From NCBI RefSeq assembly GCF_001517545.1, contig NZ_FBYA01000001.1, positions 210,991-274,990 on the forward strand: a stretch of DNA of 64,000 bases, written 5' to 3'. Numbering within the stretch: position 1 is the first letter of the stretch; every line of letters starts with the position of its first letter. Shown in pieces: positions 17,735-26,589 of the stretch. The translations under genes and the position numbers were made by a program. The notes beneath the pieces are model-generated. The model was given only the letters and a program-made list of their open reading frames with translations. It ran no database searches and was not told the origin of the DNA. Source of the stretch: Limnohabitans sp. Rim47 (GTDB lineage Bacteria; Pseudomonadota; Gammaproteobacteria; Burkholderiales; Burkholderiaceae_C).

Positions 17735-17812
17735 CTCAGATGCCAATGCCCCGCCGGGGCGATGTGGCAAAGCGAAGCGCCTCTGACCCCTGGCGGGGCA
17801 TTGGCATCTGAG
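17735..17812. repeat. 78-bp element with 21-bp perfect terminal inverted repeats
   Basis: CTCAGATGCCAATGCCCCGC at 17735 is followed by C at 17755 to complete the left arm, which is exactly repeated in reverse complement at 17792-17812. The spacer is 36 nt and GC-rich. A second perfect inverted repeat (TCTGCCGCAGG / CCTGCGGCAGA, 17813-17836) directly abuts it. It lies just beyond the 3' end of the second gap gene and could act as a terminator or mRNA-stabilising fold, or be a small palindromic mobile element. I see no target-site duplication. Confidence 0.6.
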
Positions 17813-17836
17813 TCTGCCGCAGGCACCTGCGGCAGA
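17813..17836 (-). terminator. Strong hairpin at the 3' end of the second gap gene
   Basis: Perfect 11-bp inverted repeat TCTGCCGCAGG / CCTGCGGCAGA, 12 bp beyond the gap stop codon. No T-run follows on the minus strand, so factor-independent termination is uncertain; it may protect the transcript from 3' exonucleases together with the neighbouring 21-bp repeat. Confidence 0.45.
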
Positions 17837-17848
17837 CCCAGCAGAAAC

Positions 17849-18856
17849 TCACTTCTTCTTGGCCACCACCCGCACCATCTCCAGGCACTGCTTGGCGTAG
17901 CCCCATTCGTTGTCGTACCAAGCGACGATCTTGACGAAGCTTTTGTCGAGCGCAATGCCTGCGGTCGCGTCGAACACGCTGGCGCAGGGCTCGCCACGGA
18001 AGTCGGTGGAGACCACTTTTTCGTCGGTGTAGCCCAGCACGCCTTTGAGTGCGCCTTCGCTTTGCGCCTTCATCTCGGCGCAGATTTCGGCGTAGCTGGC
18101 ATCGCTGCTCAACTCCACGGTCAGGTCAATGACCGACACGTCAGAGGTCGGCACGCGGAAGGCCATGCCGGTGATCTTGCCTTTGATCTCAGGAATCACC
18201 ACGCCCACCGCTTTGGCCGCGCCGGTGCTGCTGGGGATGATGTTTTCCAAAATGCCGCGACCGCCGCGCCAGTCTTTGCGTGAAGACCCGTCCACCGTCA
18301 TCTGGCTGGCCGTGGCGGCGTGCACGGTGGTCATCAGGCCGCGCTTGATGCCCCATTTGTCATTGAGCACCTTGACCACGGGGGCCAGGCAGTTGGTGGT
18401 GCAAGATGCGTTCGATACGATGGCCTCGCCCGCGTATTTTTTGTGGTTCACGCCATAAACAAACATGGGAATGCTGTCTTTGGATGGGGCCGAGATCACA
18501 ACCTTTTTGGCACCCGCTGCGATGTGCATCTGGCTGGTGGGCTCGGTCAGGTAGTGGCCGGTGCATTCGAGCACGGTGTGCACACCCATCTCGCCCCAGC
18601 GCAGATTGTGCGCATCGCGCTCGTGCGAGAGTTTGATCTTTTTGCCGTTGACGATCAGGGTGTCTTCGGTGAAGTCCACCGTGCCATCAAAGCGGCCATG
18701 CACGCTGTCGTACTTGAGCATGTAGGCCAGGTAGTCGGCGGGCTTGGGGTCATTGATGCCAACGATCTGGATGTCGTCATAGCCGTGCTTGAGCGCTGCG
18801 CGCAAAGCCAGACGGCCAATGCGGCCAAATCCGTTGATACCCAACTTGATGGTCAT
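17849..18856 (-). CDS. gap: Type I glyceraldehyde-3-phosphate dehydrogenase (paralogue 2)
   Basis: Predicted 335 aa with the nucleotide loop GINGFGRIG (6-14), Asp36 in GINDP and catalytic Cys152 in SNASCTTNC. The first 130 residues differ clearly from paralogue 1, while the catalytic domain is much closer and a 54-bp block (18225-18278) is identical in DNA to 13559-13612. It lies 176 bp downstream of transketolase in the same direction, an arrangement common in Burkholderiales, so it may be the central-carbon copy. A hairpin and a tandem 11-mer between the two genes suggest it also has its own promoter. It ends in VAKKK. Confidence 0.95.
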   Translation of the reverse strand: MTIKLGINGFGRIGRLALRAALKHGYDDIQIVGINDPKPADYLAYMLKYDSVHGRFDGTVDFTEDTLIVNGKKIKLSHERDAHNLRWGEMGVHTVLECTGHYLTEPTSQMHIAAGAKKVVISAPSKDSIPMFVYGVNHKKYAGEAIVSNASCTTNCLAPVVKVLNDKWGIKRGLMTTVHAATASQMTVDGSSRKDWRGGRGILENIIPSSTGAAKAVGVVIPEIKGKITGMAFRVPTSDVSVIDLTVELSSDASYAEICAEMKAQSEGALKGVLGYTDEKVVSTDFRGEPCASVFDATAGIALDKSFVKIVAWYDNEWGYAKQCLEMVRVVAKKK

Positions 18857-18875
18857 TTGAATGCCTCAGGAGAAA

Positions 18876-18897
18876 GTTACGAAACCGTTACGTAACC
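18876..18897. promoter_or_regulatory. Tandem 11-mers upstream of the second gap gene; candidate operator
   Basis: GTTACGAAACC (18876-18886) is followed immediately by GTTACGTAACC (18887-18897), identical in 10 of 11 positions. They lie 20-41 bp upstream of the gap start codon. The motif GTTAC[AG][AT]AACC also forms the inverted repeat at 14281-14325 in front of paralogue 1. The second unit is itself nearly palindromic (GGTTACGTAAC). A shared regulator is inferred. Confidence 0.55.
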
Positions 18898-18943
18898 GGA
18901 TTTGAAACCAAGACCCTTGCATGGGCCTGATTCCCGGACAAGG

Positions 18944-18967
18944 CTTCAACGCTCTTGGGCGTTGAAG
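18944..18967 (-). promoter_or_regulatory. Intercistronic hairpin between transketolase and gap
   Basis: Perfect 9-bp stem CTTCAACGC / GCGTTGAAG with a 6-nt loop, 66 bp downstream of the tkt stop. No T-run follows on the minus strand. It could attenuate read-through into gap or mark a processing site, allowing different levels of the two enzymes. Confidence 0.45.
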
Positions 18968-19032
18968 ATGTCCCCGGTCAATGGCAGACAGGCCCCGCAG
19001 AGCCCCGAAGGGCGCTGCAGGCGGCGCTAAGG

Positions 19033-21084
19033 TCAGGCCTTGAGCAGCGCAGCGTGGACGGTGTCGGCCACGTTTTCGGCGGTGAAGCCGAAGTGTTTGA
19101 ACAAAACAGGCGCAGGTGCCGACTCGCCGTAGCTGTCGATGCCGACCACGGCAGCGCAGCCGTATTTCCACCAACCATCGGTGGAGCCCATTTCGACCGC
19201 CACGCGGGGGATGCCTGCAGGCAGCACGCTTTGCTTGTACGCAGTGTCCTGACGGTCAAACACATTGGTGCTGGGCATGGACACCACGCGCACACCAATC
19301 TTGCGCTCGGCCAGCAGCTTTTGCGCGGCCATTGCCAGCTGCACTTCAGAGCCGGTAGCGATGATGACGCCGTGGGTTTTCTTGATGCCGACGCTTTCAG
19401 GCTCGGACAGCACATAGGCGCCGCGGCTGATGTCGCCCAAATCGCTCTTGGGCGAATAGGCCAGGTTCTGGCGGCTCAAAAGCAAAGCCGATGGGCGGCT
19501 TGCGTTTTGCAGGGCCACGGCCCAGGCCACGGTGGTTTCGGCCGTGTCGGCAGGACGCCACACGTCCAGGCCGGGGATCAGGCGCAGGCTGGCGGCGTGC
19601 TCGATCGACTGGTGGGTGGGGCCGTCTTCGCCCAGGCCAATCGAGTCGTGCGTGAAGACGTGGATGACGCGCTGCTTCATCAGCGCGGCCATGCGGATGG
19701 CGTTGCGTGAATAGTCAGAGAAGGTCAGGAAAGTGCCGCCGTAAGGGATGTAACCGCCGTGCAGGGCCACGCCGTTCATGATGGCGGCCATGCCGAATTC
19801 GCGCACGCCGTAGTTGATGTGGCGGCCAATCTTGGAGGCCCCTTCGGTAGCCGAGCCGTCTGCCGTCTTGACCACGTCACCGGCCAAGTCCACGCGGAAG
19901 GCGGGGGTGCTCTTGGTGTTGGTCAGGTTGGAGCCGGTCAGGTCGGCCGAGCCGCCCAGCATTTCGGGCAGGGCGGCCGTGAAGGCTTCCAGCGCCAGTT
20001 GGCTGGCCTTGCGGCTGGCCACGGTCTCGCCCTTGGTGTGGGCGGCAACCACGGCGTCAAAAGCCACTTGGTTGAAGTTTTTGGGCAAGTCGCCCTTCAT
20101 GCGGCGCACAAACTCTTTAGCCTGTGCCGGGAAGGCGGCTTTGTACGCTGCAAAACTGGTGTTCCAGGTGGCTTCGCGGGCCGCGCCTGCGGCCTTGGCA
20201 TCCCAGTCTGCATAGACTTCTTTGGGGATATTGAAGGGTTCAGACGTCCAGCCTAGGGCTTCGCGGGTCAGCTTGATTTCTTCGGCACCCAAAGGCTCGC
20301 CGTGGGCTTTGGAGGTGCCTGCGCGGTTGGGCGAGCCCTTGCCGATGGCGGTCTTGCAAACGATCAAGGTGGGCTTGTCAGCGCTGTGTTTGGCGGTGGC
20401 AATTGCGGCCGACACGGCGGCGGCGTCATGGCCGTCCACAGCGTCGATCACGTTCCAGCCGCAAGCGGCAAAGCGCTGGGGCGTGTTGTCGATGAACCAA
20501 GGCGCGACCTTGCCGTCGATCGAGATGCCGTTGTCGTCGTACAGGGCGATCAGTTTGTTGAGCTTCCAGGCCCCGGCCAGGGCCACGGCTTCGTGGCTGA
20601 TGCCCTCCATCAGGCAGCCGTCACCCATGAACACATAAGTGTGGTGGTTGACGATGACGTGGCCGGGTTGGTTGAACTCGGCGGCCAGCATTTTTTCGGC
20701 CAAGGCCATGCCCACGGCGTTGGTGATGCCCTGGCCCAAGGGGCCGGTGGTGGTCTCAACGCCAGGGGTCACGCCCACTTCGGGGTGGCCAGCGGTTTTG
20801 CTGTGCAGCGTGCGGAAGTTTTTCAGGTCATCGACCGACAGCTTGTAGCCCGTCAGGTGCAGCACCGAATAAATGAGCATGGAGCCGTGGCCGTTGGACA
20901 ACACAAAGCGGTCGCGGTTGGCCCAGTGCGGGTTTTTGGGGTTGTGTTGCAGGTGCTCGCCCCACAATGCCACGGCCATGTCGGCCATGCCCATGGGGGC
21001 ACCGGGGTGACCCGAGTTGGCTTGTTGAACAGCGTCCATTGCGAGGGCGCGGATGGCGTTTGCCATTTGTTGTTGATTGGCCAT
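19033..21084 (-). CDS. tkt: Transketolase
   Basis: Predicted 683 aa thiamine-diphosphate enzyme that moves two-carbon ketol units between sugar phosphates in the pentose phosphate pathway. Family landmarks: N-terminal NSGHPGAPMGMADMAVALWG, LSNGHGSMLIYS, the ThDP/metal segment MGDGCLMEGISHEA, and the pyrimidine-domain THDSIGLGEDGPTHQ with its catalytic His. I chose the ATG at 21084 (preceded by CCGGAG), since the open frame continues upstream only by overlapping murU on the other strand. It is followed by gap on the same strand and is divergent from murU. Confidence 0.95.
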   Translation of the reverse strand: MANQQQMANAIRALAMDAVQQANSGHPGAPMGMADMAVALWGEHLQHNPKNPHWANRDRFVLSNGHGSMLIYSVLHLTGYKLSVDDLKNFRTLHSKTAGHPEVGVTPGVETTTGPLGQGITNAVGMALAEKMLAAEFNQPGHVIVNHHTYVFMGDGCLMEGISHEAVALAGAWKLNKLIALYDDNGISIDGKVAPWFIDNTPQRFAACGWNVIDAVDGHDAAAVSAAIATAKHSADKPTLIVCKTAIGKGSPNRAGTSKAHGEPLGAEEIKLTREALGWTSEPFNIPKEVYADWDAKAAGAAREATWNTSFAAYKAAFPAQAKEFVRRMKGDLPKNFNQVAFDAVVAAHTKGETVASRKASQLALEAFTAALPEMLGGSADLTGSNLTNTKSTPAFRVDLAGDVVKTADGSATEGASKIGRHINYGVREFGMAAIMNGVALHGGYIPYGGTFLTFSDYSRNAIRMAALMKQRVIHVFTHDSIGLGEDGPTHQSIEHAASLRLIPGLDVWRPADTAETTVAWAVALQNASRPSALLLSRQNLAYSPKSDLGDISRGAYVLSEPESVGIKKTHGVIIATGSEVQLAMAAQKLLAERKIGVRVVSMPSTNVFDRQDTAYKQSVLPAGIPRVAVEMGSTDGWWKYGCAAVVGIDSYGESAPAPVLFKHFGFTAENVADTVHAALLKA

Positions 21085-21216
21085 GTGGGCAACTCCGGTG
21101 ATGAATTCGGGAAAACCCGGGATTTTAGCGGTTAAGCACGCCCCCAGCCGCCGCAAGCACGCCTCTTGCGCCTTGAACAGGAACAACAGGCGTACGGAAC
21201 ATGGCAACATCGGTGC

Positions 21217-22023
21217 ATGAATTCGATCCCCCCAGCCAGCTTTGACGTTGGCCCGACCGCCGCCGAACCTGATGAATCGACAGACCGCTTGCAAGCTCAG
21301 GCCATGGTCTTGGCCGCTGGCCGTGGCGAACGCATGCGCCCGCTCACCGACACCACCCCCAAACCCTTGCTGACCGTGCGCGGCCAGCCCCTGATGCAGT
21401 GGCCCATGCAGGCCTTGGCCCGTGGCGGCTTTGGTCGCCAATTGGTGAACACCGCTTGGCTGGGTGAAAAAATCAGCGCGCAGTTTGGCGCTCAGGTGAA
21501 CTGGCCCGGTCTGCCGCGGGTGAGCCTCGCCTATTCGAACGAAGCCCAGGACTTTGGCCAAGCGCTTGAAACCGCCGGGGGCATTGTGCGTGCCTTGCCC
21601 CAGTTGGCCGAGGTGTTTTGGGTCGTGGCGGGCGATGTGTTTGCCCCCGACTTTGTCTTTACGCAAGAGGCTGTGCAGCGCTTTGCCGCCAGCCCGGCGC
21701 TGGCCCATCTGTGGCTGGTGCCCAACCCCACGCACAACCCGAGCGGCGACTTTGGCCTCTCGGCCACAGGCCAGGTGCTCAATCTGTCCAAAGGCGCGGC
21801 GGGCTGCGACCACACCTTCAGCACCATCGCGCTGTACAAACGCGCTTTTTTTGCCGACTGCGGCCTGCCCGCAGGCAACCCGCAAGGTGTGGCGCTGGCA
21901 CTGGCCCCCTTGCTGCGGGCGGCGATGGACCGGGGACAAGTGACCGGCGAGGTGTATGCCGGTGACTGGACCGATGTGGGCACGCCCGAGCGGCTGGCGC
22001 ACTTGAACGGCGGTCAGGTATGA
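21217..22023 (+). CDS. murU: N-acetylmuramate-1-phosphate uridylyltransferase (nucleotidyltransferase)
   Basis: Predicted 268 aa from the ATG at 21217; the family core MVLAAGRGERMRPLTD begins at 21304, so a shorter product is possible. The motif LAAGRGERMRPLTDTTPKPL is the nucleotide-binding signature of sugar-phosphate nucleotidyltransferases, and GDVFAPDF and DWTDVGTPERL provide the metal and closing motifs. MurU makes UDP-MurNAc from MurNAc-1-phosphate in the peptidoglycan recycling route that bypasses MurA and fosfomycin. The kinase partner AmgK is encoded at 32511-33629 rather than adjacent as in Pseudomonas. pepP follows 40 bp downstream. Confidence 0.85.
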   Translation: MNSIPPASFDVGPTAAEPDESTDRLQAQAMVLAAGRGERMRPLTDTTPKPLLTVRGQPLMQWPMQALARGGFGRQLVNTAWLGEKISAQFGAQVNWPGLPRVSLAYSNEAQDFGQALETAGGIVRALPQLAEVFWVVAGDVFAPDFVFTQEAVQRFAASPALAHLWLVPNPTHNPSGDFGLSATGQVLNLSKGAAGCDHTFSTIALYKRAFFADCGLPAGNPQGVALALAPLLRAAMDRGQVTGEVYAGDWTDVGTPERLAHLNGGQV

Positions 22024-22063
22024 ACGTGATGCAGGTGTTTGGGGCGGCTCCTACAATGCGCCC

Positions 22064-23452
22064 ATGAGCTCCAATACCCTCTACGCCGACCGTCGCGCCC
22101 GCCTGGCTGCCCAATTGGGCACTGGCGGCATTGCCATCATCCCCACTGCGCCAGAGCGCCCGCGCAACCGCGACAGTGACTTTTTGTACCGGCACGACAG
22201 CTACTTCTATTACCTGACCGGTTTCACCGAGCCGCACGCCACGCTGGTGATCACGGCCGACGGCGAGACCACGCTGTTTTGCCAGCCCAAAGACCTGGAG
22301 CGTGAAGTCTGGGACGGCATCCGTTTGGGGCCAGAGGCCGCGCCCGCCGCCTTGGGGCTCAGCCGGGCCTTGTCCTCGGCCGATCTGGCTGCGCAAATGC
22401 CCAAGCTGCTGGAAAACCGCAGCACCGTTTGGTACCCGTTTGCCATCCATTCTGGGCTGGAAGGCCGTGTCGATGGTTGGCTGCAGTCGGTTCGTGCGCG
22501 TGTGCGCTATGGTGCTTTGTGCCCCGACCAGCAGCGCGATCTGTGCAGCTTGCTCGACGAGATGCGCTTGGTCAAAGACGCGCACGAGCAGGCCGTCATG
22601 CGCCGCGCCAGCGCCATCAGCGCCGGTGCCCACATCCGCGCCATGCAGCGCAGTGCCGCCATGTTGCGCGCCGGGCAAGAGGTGCGTGAATACCACTTGG
22701 ACGCCGAGTTGTTGCATGAGTTCCGTCAGCACGGTTCGCAGTACCCGGCCTATGGCTCCATCGTGGCGGGCGGGGCCAATGCCTGTGTGCTGCATTACCG
22801 CGCCGACACGGCCTTGATTCGCGACGGCGATTTGGTCTTGATCGATGCGGGTTGCGAGCTGGATGGTTATGCCAGCGACATCACCCGCACTTTCCCGGCC
22901 AACGGCACATTCACCGGGCCGCAACGCGCTTTGTATGAGCTGGTGCTGGCTTCGCAAGACGCTGCCGTGGCCGCTACCAAGGCCGGCGCCCGTTTTGTGG
23001 ACCCGCACGAGGCCACGGTGGCCGTATTGGCGCAGGGCTTGCTCGATGTGGGCTTGCTGGACAAAAACAAGGTGGGCCACGCGCAAGACGTGATCGCCAA
23101 CCGCAGTTACTTTCAGTTTTACATGCACCGCACCGGCCACTGGCTGGGCATGGATGTGCACGATTGCGGCAGCTATGTCGAGCCCTCGCAGGTGGGCCAA
23201 ATCAGCGAACGCAAAGACCCGCTGAGTGGCGAGCTGATCAAAGACCGCCCGAGCCGCATCTTGCAGCCAGGCATGGTGCTGACCATTGAGCCGGGCTTGT
23301 ATGTGCGGCCCGCGCCGGGCGTGCCTGAAAAGTTCCACAACATCGGTATCCGCATTGAAGACGACGCCATCGTGACCCAGACTGGTTGCGAGCTGATCAC
23401 GCGCGGTGTGCCGGTCAAGGCCGACGAGATCGAAGCCCTGATGAAGGGTTGA
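22064..23452 (+). CDS. pepP: Xaa-Pro aminopeptidase (aminopeptidase P, M24B)
   Basis: Predicted 462 aa cytoplasmic metallopeptidase that removes N-terminal residues preceding proline. The N-terminal domain (about 1-170, with HDSYFYYLTGFTEPHA) and the pita-bread catalytic domain are complete, with metal ligands in LIDAGCELDGYASDITRTF (two Asp), HRTGHWLGMDVHD (His), LTIEPGLY (Glu) and GIRIEDD (Glu). It sits between murU and the MOSC gene on one strand; the MOSC start lies 3 bp after its stop. Confidence 0.94.
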   Translation: MSSNTLYADRRARLAAQLGTGGIAIIPTAPERPRNRDSDFLYRHDSYFYYLTGFTEPHATLVITADGETTLFCQPKDLEREVWDGIRLGPEAAPAALGLSRALSSADLAAQMPKLLENRSTVWYPFAIHSGLEGRVDGWLQSVRARVRYGALCPDQQRDLCSLLDEMRLVKDAHEQAVMRRASAISAGAHIRAMQRSAAMLRAGQEVREYHLDAELLHEFRQHGSQYPAYGSIVAGGANACVLHYRADTALIRDGDLVLIDAGCELDGYASDITRTFPANGTFTGPQRALYELVLASQDAAVAATKAGARFVDPHEATVAVLAQGLLDVGLLDKNKVGHAQDVIANRSYFQFYMHRTGHWLGMDVHDCGSYVEPSQVGQISERKDPLSGELIKDRPSRILQPGMVLTIEPGLYVRPAPGVPEKFHNIGIRIEDDAIVTQTGCELITRGVPVKADEIEALMKG

Positions 23453-23455
23453 GCC

Positions 23456-24073
23456 ATGTCTGAGGCCGTCTATTCGCCTGCACGGGCAGCTCGTTTTGGT
23501 CGTGTGTTGTCAATCCAGATTGGGCGGGTGCGCCCCTTGATGGTGGGCGAGCGCAAGCTGATGTCGGCCATCGGTAAAACAGCGGTGGCAGGCCCGGTGG
23601 CGCTGGGCCCTTTGGGCTTGATGGGCGATGAGCAGGCCGACCTGTCTGTGCACGGCGGCCTGAGCAAAGCGGTTTATGCCTTGCCGTCAGAACACCTGCC
23701 TTGGTGGCAAGCGCAGCGTCAGGCTCGGGGCGTGACGATGTTCGATGAAATCCTAAACCCCGGTTATCTGGGCGAAAACCTCAGCCTGCAAGGGCTGTCC
23801 GAACACGACGTGTTCATCGGCGATGGCTTGAAGTTGGGCGATGTGGTTTTGCGCGTGACGCAACCCCGTGAGCCTTGCGGCAAGTTCAACGCGGTGATGG
23901 GCTACGCGCTGGCCGCCAAGGACATGGTGCAAAGCGGGCGCTGCGGCTTTTATCTGGCGGTGGACCAGCCGGGCATTTTGCAAGCAGGTGCTTCTTTTGA
24001 AGTCATTCCGGGGCCTCGTTCCACCAGCGTGGCCGATGCCTTGCTACACAAAGCGTGGAAGCATTTGCGTTGA
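23456..24073 (+). CDS. MOSC domain-containing protein (YiiM-like)
   Basis: Predicted 205 aa. MOSC domains bind molybdenum cofactor or transfer sulfur; YiiM-type proteins reduce N-hydroxylated compounds. The motif order fits: DEQADLSVHGGLSKAVYALP, NPGYLGENLSLQGL, and the conserved cysteine in TQPREPCGKFNAVMG. The gene begins 3 bp after pepP. Because this genome also encodes several molybdenum hydroxylases, a link to Mo-cofactor metabolism is plausible but not shown. Confidence 0.88.
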   Translation: MSEAVYSPARAARFGRVLSIQIGRVRPLMVGERKLMSAIGKTAVAGPVALGPLGLMGDEQADLSVHGGLSKAVYALPSEHLPWWQAQRQARGVTMFDEILNPGYLGENLSLQGLSEHDVFIGDGLKLGDVVLRVTQPREPCGKFNAVMGYALAAKDMVQSGRCGFYLAVDQPGILQAGASFEVIPGPRSTSVADALLHKAWKHLR

Positions 24074-24272
24074 GACGGCGGGCATTTGTGTGCAAAAGTC
24101 AAAAGCCAACTCACTTGTTACGCAGATTGACGCGGTCAAAACGCGTTAATCCGGGGTCTACAATGAAACTTACGCCGATCTGTCGCCTAGCGACTTGATA
24201 AATTCAACAATATTAAGAATTGCTGTTGAACGCCAACAGCCACGCGGCACTTTCCTAAAACGGAGCACAACA

Positions 24273-26576
24273 ATGACCAACAAGGTTCAAGCCGAAGAAA
24301 AACGCGCGCAATTGCGCAAAGCCGCACTCGAATACCACGAGTTCCCGACTCCCGGCAAAGTGGCCATTGCGGCCACCAAGCAGTTGGTCAACCAGCACGA
24401 TCTGGCGCTGGCTTATTCGCCTGGCGTGGCCGCACCTTGCGAAGAAATCGTCAAAGACCCGGCCAACGCATTCAAATACACCAGCCGAGGCAATCTGGTG
24501 GGCGTGGTGACCAACGGCACCGCCGTTCTGGGCTTGGGCGACATTGGCCCATTGGCCAGCAAGCCGGTCATGGAAGGTAAGGGCGTCTTGTTCAAGAAGT
24601 TCTCGGGTATCGATGTGTTCGACATCGAGATCAACGAAAAAGACCCGGACAAACTGGTCGAGATCATTGCTTCACTGGAGCCGACCTTTGGCGGCATCAA
24701 CCTCGAAGACATCAAGGCACCCGATTGCTTTTATGTCGAGCGCAAGTTGCGCGAACGCATGAAGATCCCGGTCTTCCATGACGACCAGCACGGCACAGCC
24801 ATCGTGGTGGGCGCAGCCATTTTGAACGGCTTGAAAATCGTGGGCAAAGACCCCAAAAAGATCAAACTGGTCACCTCGGGTGCGGGCGCTGCCGCCCTGG
24901 CTTGCTTGGGCTTGCTGGTCAAGCTGGGCATTCCTCGTGAAAACATCTGGGTCACCGACTTGGCGGGTGTGGTCTACGAAGGTCGCACCGAGCTGATGGA
25001 CGAAGACAAGATTCAGTTTGTGCAAAAAACCGAGCACCGCACGCTGGCGCAGGTCATCGATGGCGCCGACGTGTTCCTGGGTTTGTCAGCCGGTGGCGTG
25101 CTCAAGCAAGACATGGTCAAGTCCATGGCGGCCAAGCCGCTGATTTTTGCCTTGGCCAACCCCAATCCCGAAATCGACCCTGAAGACGTCAAGGCCGTGC
25201 GCGACGACGCCATCATGGCCACCGGTCGCACCGATTACCCCAACCAGGTCAACAACGTCCTGTGTTTCCCCTACATTTTCCGCGGCGCTTTGGATTGCGG
25301 TGCAACCACCATCACGTTGGAGATGGAAATCGCGGCCGTGCACGCCATTTCCGAGTTGGCGCAAGCCGAGCAAAGCGAAGTCGTGGCCGCCGCCTATGTG
25401 GGCGAACCTTTGGTTTTTGGCCCTGAGTACCTGATTCCCAAGCCGTTTGACCCGCGCTTGATGATGAAGATCGCCCCAGCCGTGGCGCAAGCCGCCGCCG
25501 ACAGCGGCGTGGCCTCGCGCCCCATCAAAGACCTGGACGCTTACCGCGAAAAGTTGCAAGGCTTTGTCTATGCCTCGGGCACGATGATGAAACCGATTTT
25601 CACGGCCGCCAAGCGCGCCCTGAAAAAGCGCATCGCCTATAGCGAAGGCGAAGAAGAACGCGTGCTGCGTGCATCCCAGATCGTGGTGGACGAAGGCATC
25701 GCTCGCCCAACCCTGATTGGCCGGCCGGCGGTGATTGCCGAGCGCATCGAAAAATTTGGTTTGCGCTTGAAAGAAGAGCTGGACTATGACGTGGTCAACG
25801 TCGAGTTGGACCACCGCTACCGCGACTTCTGGCAGACCTACCACCGCCTGACAGAGCGCAAGGGCGTCACCGAGCAAATCGCCAAGATTGAAATGCGCCG
25901 CCGTTTGTCGCTCATTGGCGCCATGTTGCTGCACAAAGGCGACGTGGACGGCATGATTTGTGGCACTTGGGGCACCAATCCCATGCACCTGAACTACATC
26001 GACCAGGTCATCGGCAAGCGTGCTGGTGTCAACACCTACGCCTGCATGAACGGCTTGATGTTGCCCGGCCGCCAGGTTTTCATGGTCGACACCCACGTCA
26101 ACTACGACCCTACGGCCGATCAGTTGGCCGAATTCACCATCATGGCGGCCGAAGAAATGCGCCGCTTCGGCATCAAGCCTAAGGCGGCTTTGCTGTCGCA
26201 TTCCAACTTTGGCTCCTCCAACCAGCCCAGCGCCGTCAAAATGCGTGACGTGCTTGAGTTGCTGCGTAAAAACGCGCCATGGCTTGAAGTGGACGGCGAA
26301 ATGCACGGTGACGTGGCGCTGGACGCGGCAGCGCGGCAGGCCATCATGCCCAACAGCAGTTTGATTGGCGATGCGAACTTGTTGGTTTTGCCAAACATTG
26401 ACGCCGCCAATATTGCTTACAACCTGCTCAAGACGGCTGCGGGCGGCAACATCGCCGTGGGACCTGTTTTGCTGGGGGCCGCCAAGCCGGTTCACATCTT
26501 GACATCCAGCACCACCGTGCGCCGGATTGTGAACATGACTGCCCTCACTGTGGCCGACGCCAACGCGGCGCGTTAA
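24273..26576 (+). CDS. maeB: NADP-dependent malic enzyme with C-terminal phosphotransacetylase-like domain
   Basis: Predicted 767 aa, the usual length of the bacterial MaeB fusion. The N-terminal malic enzyme half (about 1-430) decarboxylates malate to pyruvate and shows FHDDQHGTAIV, VTSGAGAAALA and LANPNPEIDPED. The C-terminal half (about 440-767) resembles phosphate acetyltransferase (GTWGTNPMHLNYIDQVIG, SSTTVRRIVNMTAL) but in MaeB it is regulatory, sensing acetyl-CoA. The start at 24273 follows CGGAGCAC. The 199-bp upstream region holds a TACAAT hexamer (24159-24164) without a convincing partner. A strong terminator follows. Confidence 0.95.
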   Translation: MTNKVQAEEKRAQLRKAALEYHEFPTPGKVAIAATKQLVNQHDLALAYSPGVAAPCEEIVKDPANAFKYTSRGNLVGVVTNGTAVLGLGDIGPLASKPVMEGKGVLFKKFSGIDVFDIEINEKDPDKLVEIIASLEPTFGGINLEDIKAPDCFYVERKLRERMKIPVFHDDQHGTAIVVGAAILNGLKIVGKDPKKIKLVTSGAGAAALACLGLLVKLGIPRENIWVTDLAGVVYEGRTELMDEDKIQFVQKTEHRTLAQVIDGADVFLGLSAGGVLKQDMVKSMAAKPLIFALANPNPEIDPEDVKAVRDDAIMATGRTDYPNQVNNVLCFPYIFRGALDCGATTITLEMEIAAVHAISELAQAEQSEVVAAAYVGEPLVFGPEYLIPKPFDPRLMMKIAPAVAQAAADSGVASRPIKDLDAYREKLQGFVYASGTMMKPIFTAAKRALKKRIAYSEGEEERVLRASQIVVDEGIARPTLIGRPAVIAERIEKFGLRLKEELDYDVVNVELDHRYRDFWQTYHRLTERKGVTEQIAKIEMRRRLSLIGAMLLHKGDVDGMICGTWGTNPMHLNYIDQVIGKRAGVNTYACMNGLMLPGRQVFMVDTHVNYDPTADQLAEFTIMAAEEMRRFGIKPKAALLSHSNFGSSNQPSAVKMRDVLELLRKNAPWLEVDGEMHGDVALDAAARQAIMPNSSLIGDANLLVLPNIDAANIAYNLLKTAAGGNIAVGPVLLGAAKPVHILTSSTTVRRIVNMTALTVADANAAR

Positions 26577-26589
26577 GCCATAAAAAGAC

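Noticed and set aside
21085..22002. Extension of transketolase upstream to 22002
   Set aside because: It would run antisense through murU. The ATG at 21084 has a ribosome-binding site and gives the family's normal N-terminus.
21818..23338. 506-codon minus-strand frame opposite pepP
   Set aside because: pepP has all five metal ligands on the plus strand; the antisense frame has no recognisable domain.
24127..24164. TTGACG and TACAAT upstream of maeB as a sigma-70 promoter
   Set aside because: The spacing is 26 bp, too long for a normal promoter; TACAAT may still be a -10 but no matching -35 is seen.
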